Part shown: positions 57,185 to 64,000 of the stretch, piece by piece
How positions within the stretch are numbered: the stretch's first letter is position 1
Layout: every line of letters starts with the position of its first letter
From: Jeotgalibaca porci
Lineage (GTDB): Bacteria; Bacillota; Bacilli; Lactobacillales; Aerococcaceae
Length of the DNA stretch: 64,000 bases
Reading direction: 5' to 3'
Assembly (NCBI RefSeq): GCF_011299095.1
Contig: NZ_CP049889.1
Span: forward strand, 2,234,200-2,298,199
Made by a program: the position numbers and the translations under genes
Notes under the pieces: model-generated
Told to the model about the DNA's origin: nothing
Databases searched by the model: none
The model's input: the letters and a program-made list of their open reading frames with translations, nothing else

Positions 57185-58109
57185 TAAACCCAAAATAATC
57201 GTCATTATGGGCCCAACTGCAGTGGGTAAAACAGCATTGAGTATTTTACTGGCTAAACAGTTAAATGGTGAAATTATCAATGGTGATTCTCTGCAAGTCT
57301 ATCGGCAACTCGATATTGGTACTGCTAAAGTCACCGAAGAAGAAATGCAGGGTATTCCCCACCATTTAATTAATATTGCCGATATTGATCAAACCTATAA
57401 TGCAAGTGACTTTAAACAGGCTGCAGAAGAAGCTATCGCTGACATTTTAAATAGAGGAAAGTTACCAATTATCGTGGGCGGTTCCGGCCTCTATATTCAG
57501 GGCCTCTTGTCTGATATGACTTTTGGTCATGCGCCTGAGAACCTTGAATACCGGACTAAATTGCAGAATGAACTTGAAATACAAGGTTCTGAATCAATAT
57601 GGGAAAAGCTAAATCAGATTGATCCCAAAGCAGCAGAAAATATCCATCCGAATAATTCTCGTCGTGTCATTCGAGCTTTGGAAGCCATTCACACAAGCGG
57701 AATTCTATTCTCCGAGCAACAAACCGAAGAGCAGCCTGCTAAGTATGATGCGCTGTTAATTGCTTTAGATTGCGAAAGAGAAAAGTTATATCAACGTATT
57801 AACCAAAGAGTCGATATGATGGTGGAAGATGGTATACTGAACGAAGCACGTTTATTATATGAATTAGCAGACAAAGACTTGAATCAAGCACATAAAGGTA
57901 TTGGTTATAAAGAATGGTTCCCTTATTTTGACGGAACAATTAGTCTTGAAGAAGCCAAAGAAAATGTAAAACAGAATTCCCGTCGTTATGCCAAGCGCCA
58001 ATTAACATGGTTCAGAAATCGAATGGCCAATGTCCAGTGGTTCGATGTTCTTAGTCCAGAATATTTAGCAGGTGTTCAAGCTAGCGTTACGGATTTTTGG
58101 GAGGAGTGA
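57177..58109 (+). CDS. miaA: tRNA dimethylallyltransferase MiaA
   Basis: Adds the isopentenyl group to A37 of tRNAs reading UNN codons. The P-loop GPTAVGKTALSILLAK lies at residues 12-27, followed by NGDSLQVYRQLDIGTAK and later GIGYKEWFPYF. Product 310 residues. The start is GTG 57177 overlapping the GDPD stop. Followed by hflX; hfq, which lies between miaA and hflX in Bacillus, is absent here. Confidence 0.96.
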   Translation: MSNKPKIIVIMGPTAVGKTALSILLAKQLNGEIINGDSLQVYRQLDIGTAKVTEEEMQGIPHHLINIADIDQTYNASDFKQAAEEAIADILNRGKLPIIVGGSGLYIQGLLSDMTFGHAPENLEYRTKLQNELEIQGSESIWEKLNQIDPKAAENIHPNNSRRVIRALEAIHTSGILFSEQQTEEQPAKYDALLIALDCEREKLYQRINQRVDMMVEDGILNEARLLYELADKDLNQAHKGIGYKEWFPYFDGTISLEEAKENVKQNSRRYAKRQLTWFRNRMANVQWFDVLSPEYLAGVQASVTDFWEE

Positions 58110-59368
58110 ATGCTATCGAAACAGCAAATGAAATAGAAAAAGTTATCCTAGTTAACGTTCAGACACGCCAATCCGATGATTTATTTACATATGAGTTGGA
58201 AGAGTTAACGCGGCTTACTGAAACTGCACAAGGTGAGGTCGTCGCTGTTCTGACTCAAAAAAGAGACAGTCACGATTCAAAGACTCTTATTGGTAAAGGA
58301 AAGATGGAGGAGCTCGTTCATCTCGTAGAAGAATTTCAACCATCGACCATTATTTTTGAGCAACAATTATCTCCGCGTCATATGCGTAATATTCAAGAAC
58401 AGATTGATTGTAAAATAATTGACCGTATCCAACTAATCTTGGATATCTTCGCAATGCGTGCGCAAAGTAAGGAAGGGAAATTACAAGTTTCACTTGCACA
58501 ATTAAATTATTTATTGCCACGTTTATCGGGGCAAGGTGTAAACATGTCACGTCTTGGTGGTGGAATTGGTACCAGAGGACCCGGTGAAACAAAATTAGAA
58601 ACAGATCGCCGTCATATCAGCCGCCAAATTACGGAGATAAAGAAAAGTTTAGCTGAAACCGAAGAGCACCGCAGACGTTCCCGGGAAAAGAGACAAGAAA
58701 GTCATGTCTTCCAAATTGGGTTAATCGGTTATACCAACGCTGGTAAATCGACGCTCTTAAATCGTTTGACGGATGCAGATACATGTGAAGAGAATTTGTT
58801 ATTTGCGACGTTAGATCCCTTGACACGTAAAATGACGTTGCCTAATCAATTCCAAGCGACTTTAACGGATACGGTAGGCTTCGTCCAAAACTTGCCGACA
58901 CAATTAGTCCACGCGTTTAAATCGACATTGGAAGAAAGTAAGGTCGTTGATTTGTTACTTCATGTTGTCGATTGTTCCCAAGAATTCGTCGCGCAACAAG
59001 AAGAAACAGTGATGGGTCTAATTCGTGACTTAGAGATGGAAGAAATTCCACTTATCACAGTCTATAATAAAAAGGACCAAATGCATCCAGACTTTGTTCC
59101 TCATTTGCACCCAAACATCGTTATATCTGCATTGGATGAATCAGATATGGACCACTTAAAAGACTTTTTATGGGAAGAAATCAAGAAACTGCTTGTTCCG
59201 TATACAAAAAGTGTGTCTCTATTAGACGGCGGAACGTTATTAAGTCAAATGCAACAAGAGACATTCGTTTCATCAATCGAGCTTGATGAAGAAACAAATG
59301 ACTATATCGTCTCTGGGTACGCAAAAGCTAATTCAAAATGGTTAGGAGAAATAAATTTAAATGAGTAG
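58106..59368 (+). CDS. hflX: GTPase HflX
   Basis: A ribosome-splitting GTPase. The N-terminal HflX domain ends with the glycine-rich QGVNMSRLGGGIGTRGPGET; the G domain has GYTNAGKSTLLNRL (G1), DTVGFVQNLP (G3) and NKKD (G4). About 420 residues. The start is uncertain: GTG 58106 overlaps the miaA stop with GGGAGGAG too close, TTG 58097 has no ribosome-binding site, and an out-of-frame ATG at 58110 has the better spacing. Confidence 0.95.
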   Translation: MNAIETANEIEKVILVNVQTRQSDDLFTYELEELTRLTETAQGEVVAVLTQKRDSHDSKTLIGKGKMEELVHLVEEFQPSTIIFEQQLSPRHMRNIQEQIDCKIIDRIQLILDIFAMRAQSKEGKLQVSLAQLNYLLPRLSGQGVNMSRLGGGIGTRGPGETKLETDRRHISRQITEIKKSLAETEEHRRRSREKRQESHVFQIGLIGYTNAGKSTLLNRLTDADTCEENLLFATLDPLTRKMTLPNQFQATLTDTVGFVQNLPTQLVHAFKSTLEESKVVDLLLHVVDCSQEFVAQQEETVMGLIRDLEMEEIPLITVYNKKDQMHPDFVPHLHPNIVISALDESDMDHLKDFLWEEIKKLLVPYTKSVSLLDGGTLLSQMQQETFVSSIELDEETNDYIVSGYAKANSKWLGEINLNE

Positions 59369-60614
59369 TATTGAAATGAGTCACATTGATCAAATAGTAG
59401 AAGAAGTAGATGTACAAATTGAGCCAATCTTCAAACGGATTCATAAAGTTGCCTTGGCAAACCAAAAGAAAGTTTTGGATGGCTTTAGAAAGTGTAATGT
59501 TAGTGATTATCACTTTAACCCAAGTACCGGTTATGGCTATGATGACATGGGACGTGAAACGCTTGAATCTTTATATGCCGAAATATTCAAAGGGGAGGCA
59601 GCATTAGTACGTCCACAAATCATTTCGGGTACACATGCGATTGCCACAGCATTACTAGGTGTTTTACGTCCAGGAGATGAATTGGTTTATGTAACCGGAC
59701 AACCGTATGATACCTTATTGGATATTGTTGGTGTGACAGGTAATGGCATTGGTTCTTTAAAAGAATTTAATATCGATTATAAACACATTGATTTACTTGA
59801 AAATGGTAAAGTTGACTTTGATAACGTTATAAATAACGTTTCTGAAAAAACAAAAGTAATTGGTATTCAACGTTCACGCGGATACGCAAATCGACCTTCT
59901 TTTACAATTGACGAAATTGAGCAGATGATTGCGATAATCAAGCCGCATGTCCCGAATGCAATTTTCTTTGTTGATAATTGTTATGGTGAATTTGTAGAGA
60001 CACGTGAGCCGCTAGAAGTGGGAGCGGATCTCATCGCCGGTTCATTGATTAAGAACCCAGGCGGCGGAATCGTCAAAATGGGCGGTTATTTAGTGGGTAC
60101 TGAGGAATTGATTGAGAAATGTGCTTACCGCCTTACATCGCCAGGAATCGGGCGGGAAGCGGGAGCTACACTCTATAGTTTATTGGAAATGTATCAAGGC
60201 CTGTTCCTTGCGCCTCATGTCGTAGGGGAAGCAGTGAAGGGTGCGGTGTTTACCGCAGGACTATTGGAGAAATTTGAGATTAATTCAACACCTAAGTGGG
60301 ATGATGAGCGAACAGACTTAATTCAAATGGTAGCTTTACCATCTAAAGACGAAATGATTAAGTTTGCACAAGTGATTCAAAAGTTCTCGCCCGTGGATTC
60401 AAATGTTATGCCAGTTCCAGCAGCAATGCCTGGATACGAAGATCAAGTAATCATGGCTGCAGGTACCTTTATACAAGGAGCAAGTATCGAACTATCTGCA
60501 GACGGTCCAATTAGACCGCCATATCTCTTGTATATCCAAGGTGGCTTAACGTTCGAACATGTGAAGCTGGCAGTGACACAAGCTGTCGAAGAAGTCTTTA
60601 TTCTTAATAAATAG
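59361..60614 (+). CDS. PLP-dependent methionine gamma-lyase-like protein (YnbB family)
   Basis: A 417-residue protein of the family formerly called aluminium resistance proteins, related to cystathionine beta-lyases. GSLIKNPGGGIVKMGGYLVG includes the likely PLP-binding lysine; RPQIISGTHAIATALLG and FFVDNCYGEF fit the PLP pocket. The substrate is unknown. In Bacillus ynbB follows ynbA (hflX) and precedes glnR, but here glnRA is not next. Confidence 0.9.
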   Translation: MSSIEMSHIDQIVEEVDVQIEPIFKRIHKVALANQKKVLDGFRKCNVSDYHFNPSTGYGYDDMGRETLESLYAEIFKGEAALVRPQIISGTHAIATALLGVLRPGDELVYVTGQPYDTLLDIVGVTGNGIGSLKEFNIDYKHIDLLENGKVDFDNVINNVSEKTKVIGIQRSRGYANRPSFTIDEIEQMIAIIKPHVPNAIFFVDNCYGEFVETREPLEVGADLIAGSLIKNPGGGIVKMGGYLVGTEELIEKCAYRLTSPGIGREAGATLYSLLEMYQGLFLAPHVVGEAVKGAVFTAGLLEKFEINSTPKWDDERTDLIQMVALPSKDEMIKFAQVIQKFSPVDSNVMPVPAAMPGYEDQVIMAAGTFIQGASIELSADGPIRPPYLLYIQGGLTFEHVKLAVTQAVEEVFILNK

Positions 60615-60615
60615 C

Positions 60616-60653
60616 AAAAAAAGGACCTGAGCAGCATTTGCTCGGGTCCTTTA
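60616..60653. terminator. Bidirectional terminator after ynbB
   Basis: AAAGGACCTGAGCA pairs with TGCTCGGGTCCTTT (one G-U pair) with A- and T-runs; serves the convergent DUF2187 gene too. Confidence 0.85.
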
Positions 60654-60666
60654 TACTATATGTAAT

Positions 60667-61005
60667 TTAGCCAATGTTCATAAACTCATCGATGTCTTTG
60701 AAGTTAACGATCGTTTTATCTTCACAGATATCACGCATAATTTCCGAGGATTGCTCCCAGTTAATGTCAACAACAGCACTGTTTGTCAGTAACTTTTGAA
60801 TAGTACCGACCATTTTGTGTTCGCGGAAAGTGAATCTGATTTCATCGCCAACATCAGGGCGAATAGATTCTTTGATTCGATCAACTACTTCCAAAGCCTC
60901 TTCATACGATACACCTAACAAATTTGCGATTCGTGAGTTACTGGTACCTTTACGTAACTGAGTTTCAATCATAGTCTTTGTTTCTTTAGAAATCTTTTTC
61001 GTCAT
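60667..61005 (-). CDS. HTH plus DUF2187-type small protein
   Basis: A 112-residue protein of unknown function. The first half (TKKISKETKTMIETQLRKG then SRIANLLGVSYEEALEVV) reads as a resolvase-like helix-turn-helix; the second half (VGDEIRFTFREHKMVGTIQ and NSAVVDI) resembles the DUF2187 barrel. ATG 61005 has GGAG seven bases ahead; an upstream GTG (61020) overlaps that site. It lies alone between ynbB and the tRNA-Arg region. Confidence 0.7.
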   Translation of the reverse strand: MTKKISKETKTMIETQLRKGTSNSRIANLLGVSYEEALEVVDRIKESIRPDVGDEIRFTFREHKMVGTIQKLLTNSAVVDINWEQSSEIMRDICEDKTIVNFKDIDEFMNIG

Positions 61006-61356
61006 TTGATGTCTCCTCACTTTATAAGCAAGAGCGAAAACCTGCTATTTACAATCATTATACCACACATTTCCGCTTAATGAACTTTAGAGCCCTCGAA
61101 CGACGTTTAACAGAAGACCTCCCATTTATTTTGGGAGGTCTATATTTAGTTTATTTATCTTTTGTTGCATCTTCTGTGGCATGCATATGAGGTGGAGCAG
61201 GGTTCAGTCCCGGCTTCCAGTGGTATTGTCATTGAAAACGTTTGCGATTCGCAAACACAACGTATTGTCTTTTTTCTTTTTTTTATTTTTGAAAAAGGGT
61301 TGACTATTGCTCGAATAAATCATATAATAATCAATGTTCTGGTTTAAAAAACTAAT
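61006..61356 (+). other. 351-base gap before tRNA-Arg: hairpin, palindrome, promoter; no gene
   Basis: A 10-bp inverted repeat AGACCTCCCA/TGGGAGGTCT (61115-61141) has only a weak T tail. GTTTGCGA-T-TCGCAAAC is a perfect palindrome at 61240-61256. A long pyrimidine tract (61268-61290) precedes the tRNA promoter. The open frame across 61162-61347 has no ribosome-binding site and no family pattern, so it is not called. Confidence 0.6.
61300..61328 (+). promoter_or_regulatory. Promoter of tRNA-Arg
   Basis: TTGACT (61300-61305), 17 bases, TATAAT (61323-61328); the tRNA starts 28 bases after the -10. A near-consensus, strong promoter. Confidence 0.85.
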
Positions 61357-61430
61357 GTCTCAGTAGCTCAGCAGGATAGAGCATTCGCCTTCTAAGCGAA
61401 CGGTCGGGGGTTCGAATCCCTCCTGAGACG
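61357..61430 (+). tRNA. tRNA-Arg (anticodon UCU)
   Basis: A 74-base cloverleaf. The acceptor arms GTCTCAG and CTGAGAC pair fully, the anticodon stem TTCGC/GCGAA encloses CTTCTAA giving anticodon TCT, and the T-arm has GGGGG-TTCGAAT-CCCTC. CCA is not encoded. It has its own promoter, and its 3' end adjoins an integrase gene. Confidence 0.97.
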
Positions 61431-61485
61431 TTTTAATCGTTGTAATATCAACGATATATAGAATTAAGACAGATTAAAGACAGAA
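61415..61485. other. Probable attachment site region (att) at the 3' end of tRNA-Arg
   Basis: The integrase gene lies 56 bases past the tRNA and is read towards it, the usual geometry of tRNA-targeting integrases. The tRNA 3' part (from about 61415) likely holds the crossover core. A hairpin (ATCGTTG/CAACGAT, 61436-61455) and adjacent repeats TTAAGACAGA and TTAAAGACAGA (61464-61484) are candidate protein-binding sites. The second att copy is outside the window, so the core cannot be fixed. Confidence 0.6.
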
Positions 61486-62610
61486 TTAATTGAACATTGA
61501 TTGCGCGATCGCTCGGACCAATTCCTTGTTGTTATCGCGCATTTTTTGTAGGACGTGAGCATAGACTTGTGTTACAACTTCCACGGTATCTCCTAAACGT
61601 TCGGCTACAATCTGAATATCAACGCCATTTGTGAGTAGCATACTTGCGTGCGTGTGTCGTAAACCATGACTTGTAATACGTTTAATACCAGCACGCTTGC
61701 AGGCACGAGCCAGTGACTTGTTAACGGCTTCTGGGCTAACAGGTTCCATATAGTCGTCCACAAACAAAAGGTTACGCGTATTGTTTAATATTGAGGTTAA
61801 CGACTGTTTCCGTTTATAATCATAGTACGGCTTAATCAGACGGATGGTATCATCATCAATATCAATGACACGGTGGACACCGTTTTTCGTATCTTTTATA
61901 TCTTTGGTGTTTTTATAATCAAACGACTTATTAATCTTGATAGTCTGCTTTTCAAAATCAAAACTATCAAACGACAATGCCATTATTTCGCCAATTCTAG
62001 CACCTGTGCTGGCTTGCAACAGCAACATGTATCTACTTGTATGCTTAAATGTTAAGCCGTCTTTAAGCGCAGTTATAAGCAGTTTTAATTCGTGTTCTTC
62101 GATAAACTTTTTCTCGGGATCCATGCCGGCATTTCCTTTAATCGTAATTTTATGCGTGACATCAATTGGGATTGAGCCAGAATGGAACGCATGACGTAAA
62201 CAAGCAGCGACTTTATTATGTATCTTGCGAACTGTTTCTTTTGAGCGTCCTTCGGAGTAGTCATTTATAAACTGCTGATATTTATCCTTGCTTACTTGCC
62301 TTAGTTTTAAACGCCCAAAATTAGCCTGTACGAGATTTTCAGCGGTCCGGTATATCTTATCCGTTTCAGGCGAGAACATGCCTATTTTGTATGTTTTTAT
62401 CCAATTAGAGTAGTAATCCGTGAATAACATATCCGCATCCGTTAAATGCACATTTGCCTTTAATTTTATTTCGAGTGGCTCAGCAACTTCTTTAGCAGCA
62501 GTCTTGGTGGGAAAGCCTTGCTTTGACTTTTGCTTGTAATTACCGTTATTATCAGTGTAGGAAATGGTATACTTCCAATTTCCATTCGCTATTTTTTTAT
62601 AACTTGCCAT
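61486..62610 (-). CDS. int: Tyrosine-family phage integrase
   Basis: A 374-residue site-specific recombinase. The N-terminal AP2-like arm-binding part (about 1-55) and SAM-like core-binding domain (60-145) precede the catalytic domain with Arg 205 (TGARIGE), HGLRH (315-319, His and Arg) and Tyr 350 (QVYAH). The second His/Trp position in ERLGxx is Asp 341 here. ATG 62610 has AAGGAGT ahead; the TTG nine bases upstream overlaps it. It defines the edge of an integrated element at tRNA-Arg. Confidence 0.95.
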   Translation of the reverse strand: MASYKKIANGNWKYTISYTDNNGNYKQKSKQGFPTKTAAKEVAEPLEIKLKANVHLTDADMLFTDYYSNWIKTYKIGMFSPETDKIYRTAENLVQANFGRLKLRQVSKDKYQQFINDYSEGRSKETVRKIHNKVAACLRHAFHSGSIPIDVTHKITIKGNAGMDPEKKFIEEHELKLLITALKDGLTFKHTSRYMLLLQASTGARIGEIMALSFDSFDFEKQTIKINKSFDYKNTKDIKDTKNGVHRVIDIDDDTIRLIKPYYDYKRKQSLTSILNNTRNLLFVDDYMEPVSPEAVNKSLARACKRAGIKRITSHGLRHTHASMLLTNGVDIQIVAERLGDTVEVVTQVYAHVLQKMRDNNKELVRAIAQSMFN

Positions 62611-62636
62611 TTTAAGCAACTCCTTATTATGGGATG

Positions 62637-62677
62637 CCTCACTCCGTCGCCAGGAAGCTATGGGAGTGGGGTTTTTT
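62637..62677 (+). terminator. Plus-strand terminator within the integrated element
   Basis: CCTCACTCC (62637-62645) pairs with GGAGTGGGG (62663-62671), one G-U pair, then TTTTTT on the plus strand. The genes here are on the minus strand, so it faces transcription coming from the tRNA side. Confidence 0.65.
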
Positions 62678-62679
62678 AT

Positions 62680-63309
62680 TTAAAGAAATTCAAATTTTTC
62701 TACAACTACACCGGGGATTGTGATGTTTCCACCCAACGTTGATTGATAAGTTATTTCCCCAAAGTAAGTACCATAGAAGCGAATGTAATCATCTTCAAGA
62801 ATTCTAGTTGTCAACTGAGAGTTGTCTACTTCAATCAACATTACTTGGTCAATATCGTCATTTATAGATACGCGATATTGTGACATACCATCACCTTGCA
62901 TGACTTGGATAACTCTTCCTTCAAAAACCACCGCTTTAAATGAATGTTCTTCTGGGCTTCTAGCTAAATCTTCATAAGTTAAATCGGTAATATAATCATT
63001 AGGGTCAAATTGTACCTCTGATGGCGCGGGCAACTCTTCTTTGCTTTCTTCCTCTACTACTACTACTGACGATTCCAATTCTTCTTTTTCACTTTCTATA
63101 ACATTAGATTCCTCCGCAGATGCTTCTTCTACTGGTTCTGCAGACTCTTTTGCCACGTTGGTTTCAGGCGTGTCTTCATTACCGCTACTTAAAGGTACGA
63201 AAATAAATAAGACTACAAGCAACCAAAACCACCATTTTTTATAAAACGGCTTTTTGATTTTTCCTTTTACTTCATTGCCATCTTCATCAAACAATCTTTT
63301 CTTCGCCAT
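62680..63309 (-). CDS. Membrane-anchored protein of unknown function in the integrated element
   Basis: A 209-residue protein. A basic start (MAKKRLFDEDGNEVKGKIKK) precedes one transmembrane helix (about 27-42), an acidic Glu/Ser-rich linker (about 45-100) and a beta-rich globular domain (about 105-209) with repeated short strands that may be an OB-like fold. The globular part is likely outside the cell. ATG 63309 has GGAG eight bases ahead. It lies between the integrase and repressor genes, where LAB prophages carry lysogeny-expressed accessory genes, so a host-benefit or superinfection role is possible but unproven. Confidence 0.75.
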   Translation of the reverse strand: MAKKRLFDEDGNEVKGKIKKPFYKKWWFWLLVVLFIFVPLSSGNEDTPETNVAKESAEPVEEASAEESNVIESEKEELESSVVVVEEESKEELPAPSEVQFDPNDYITDLTYEDLARSPEEHSFKAVVFEGRVIQVMQGDGMSQYRVSINDDIDQVMLIEVDNSQLTTRILEDDYIRFYGTYFGEITYQSTLGGNITIPGVVVEKFEFL

Positions 63310-63337
63310 TTCCATTCTCCTTTTTAACAATACAGGA

Positions 63338-63362
63338 AATTAAGGAGACCGCTTCCTTAATT
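63338..63362. other. 9-bp inverted repeat before the membrane protein gene
   Basis: AATTAAGGA (63338-63346) and TCCTTAATT (63354-63362) flank a 7-base loop. It lies in the leader of the membrane-protein gene and may be an operator or a weak transcript hairpin. Confidence 0.45.
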
Positions 63363-63401
63363 CCCAAAATATTGTTATATTATATTTAGATAGTATTAAT
63401 C

Positions 63402-63437
63402 GCTCACACCTACAACACATAGGCGTGAGCATTTTTT
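63402..63437 (+). terminator. Second plus-strand terminator, overlapping the repressor stop
   Basis: GCTCACACCTA (63402-63412) pairs with TAGGCGTGAGC (63420-63430), one G-U pair, then ATTTTTT on the plus strand. The minus strand lacks a T-run after the hairpin, so it stops plus-strand reading, opposite to the local genes. Confidence 0.65.
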
Positions 63438-64000
63438 ATAGATCCGCACTAAACTTTATTGCCTTGCCTAAAATGCGGGCAGGGTTATCTTTCGTGATTA
63501 TATAAGGCGGGTAAACTGGATTATCAGCTACTAGCATTACTATATCGCCTTGGCGTTTAACTCTTTTTAGGGTTGTTTCTTCATCTCCGTTGACTAATAC
63601 CGCTGCAATTTCTCCGTCTTCAACGTCCGATTGCTCTCTTATCATCACAAAACTGTTTTCTGGAATTGTGGGCGTCATGCTATCGCCACGTGTTTTTAGA
63701 TAAAAGATATTACCTGTTGGTAGTAAATCGGCTATTTCTTCTCTATATTCTTCAATATTCTCTTCAGCTAATATTGGTTCGCCACACGTTATTAATCCTA
63801 AGACAGGGACTTTAATTAGGTTGGATACTCTTTGCATTACTCCTGTCTGTTCTTCCGTTATGCGAGAGCGAGGAACATTGAAGTAATCCGCAAGCATTTG
63901 TATTTTGTCAATGCGCGGATATTTTTCGCCATTGAACCAGCTTCTTATTGTCGCTTCGGGTATTCCTAAATCTCTAATGACATCAGCTTGCGACTTTCTT
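63436..64000 (-). CDS. CI-like HTH / S24 phage repressor (5' end outside window)
   Basis: The frame is open from the window edge to the stop at 63436, giving 187 visible residues. An XRE-type helix-turn-helix (SQADVIRDLGIPEATIRSWF, then GEKYPRIDKIQMLADYF) precedes an S24 LexA-like domain: a TCGEP cleavage-type site, the serine in TRGDSMTPTIP and the lysine in ETTLKRVKRQ. Such repressors keep the lytic genes off and self-cleave with RecA after DNA damage. The internal ATG at 63897 is not the true start. It marks the element as a probable prophage. Confidence 0.9.
   Translation of the reverse strand, partial: RKSQADVIRDLGIPEATIRSWFNGEKYPRIDKIQMLADYFNVPRSRITEEQTGVMQRVSNLIKVPVLGLITCGEPILAEENIEEYREEIADLLPTGNIFYLKTRGDSMTPTIPENSFVMIREQSDVEDGEIAAVLVNGDEETTLKRVKRQGDIVMLVADNPVYPPYIITKDNPARILGKAIKFSADL

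Noticed and set aside
61196..61219. GGGTTCAGTCCC looks like a tRNA T-arm
   Set aside because: The stem does not extend to five pairs, the T-loop lacks A58, and no acceptor or anticodon arms are near.
61162..61347. Open frame of 61 codons before tRNA-Arg
   Set aside because: TTG-type start without a ribosome-binding site, low-complexity Phe-rich segment, overlaps the tRNA promoter.

Overview
The window is a low-GC, gene-dense Gram-positive chromosome segment. Gene content and order point to Lactobacillales, most likely Carnobacteriaceae or a close relative (inference): an hrcA-grpE-dnaK-dnaJ heat-shock operon behind a CIRCE element, ccpA divergent from a prolidase, pheST behind a T-box, a seven-gene comG operon, LAB-type peptidases (PepT, PepV, PepF, two M24 enzymes), and an ATP-type PEP carboxykinase. 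Strong AGGAGG-like ribosome-binding sites are common, and many genes start with TTG or GTG.

Layout. 1-3.8 kb: 3' end of pepT, a DUF1294 membrane protein, truB, ribF, hemW. 3.8-8.7 kb: CIRCE and hrcA-grpE-dnaK-dnaJ. 8.7-18.4 kb: pckA, a LysM polysaccharide deacetylase, a lipid flippase, an RsuA-type pseudouridine synthase, pepV, a secreted PcsB-like M23 protein and an rRNA methyltransferase. 18.4-27.1 kb: HD hydrolase, HxlR regulator, T-box-pheS-pheT, zapA, cvpA, mutS2, trxA. 27.1-35.3 kb: yslB, an unlisted 31-codon membrane peptide, a stand-alone PII-like protein, murI-rdgB-phosphodiesterase, cbpB (c-di-AMP receptor family), MscS, YtxG/YtxH-like proteins, prolidase and ccpA. 35.3-43.8 kb: class A PBP, trhO, lipid kinase, pepF, yebC, yitT. 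43.8-50.5 kb: comGA-GG, then pepP-efp-asp23-nusB. 50.5-60.6 kb: folD-xseA-xseB-ispA-tlyA-recN, then GDPD-miaA-hflX-ynbB. 60.6-61.4 kb: an HTH/DUF2187 protein and tRNA-Arg(UCU).

The last 2.6 kb is the edge of an integrated element, probably a prophage. A tyrosine integrase lies next to the 3' end of tRNA-Arg and is transcribed towards it. It is followed by a membrane-anchored protein of unknown function and a CI-like HTH/S24 repressor cut by the window end. The far attachment site is outside the window.

Most of the window is conserved housekeeping DNA. No CRISPR array, rRNA, intact insertion sequence or obvious defence or toxin system is visible. The most interesting signals are regulatory: palindromes at trxA, ccpA and comG, a 15-bp hairpin between dnaK and dnaJ, and plus-strand terminators in the element facing against its genes. 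Among proteins, the PII-like protein, the HTH/DUF2187 protein, the 31-residue peptide and the element's membrane protein have no clear function.
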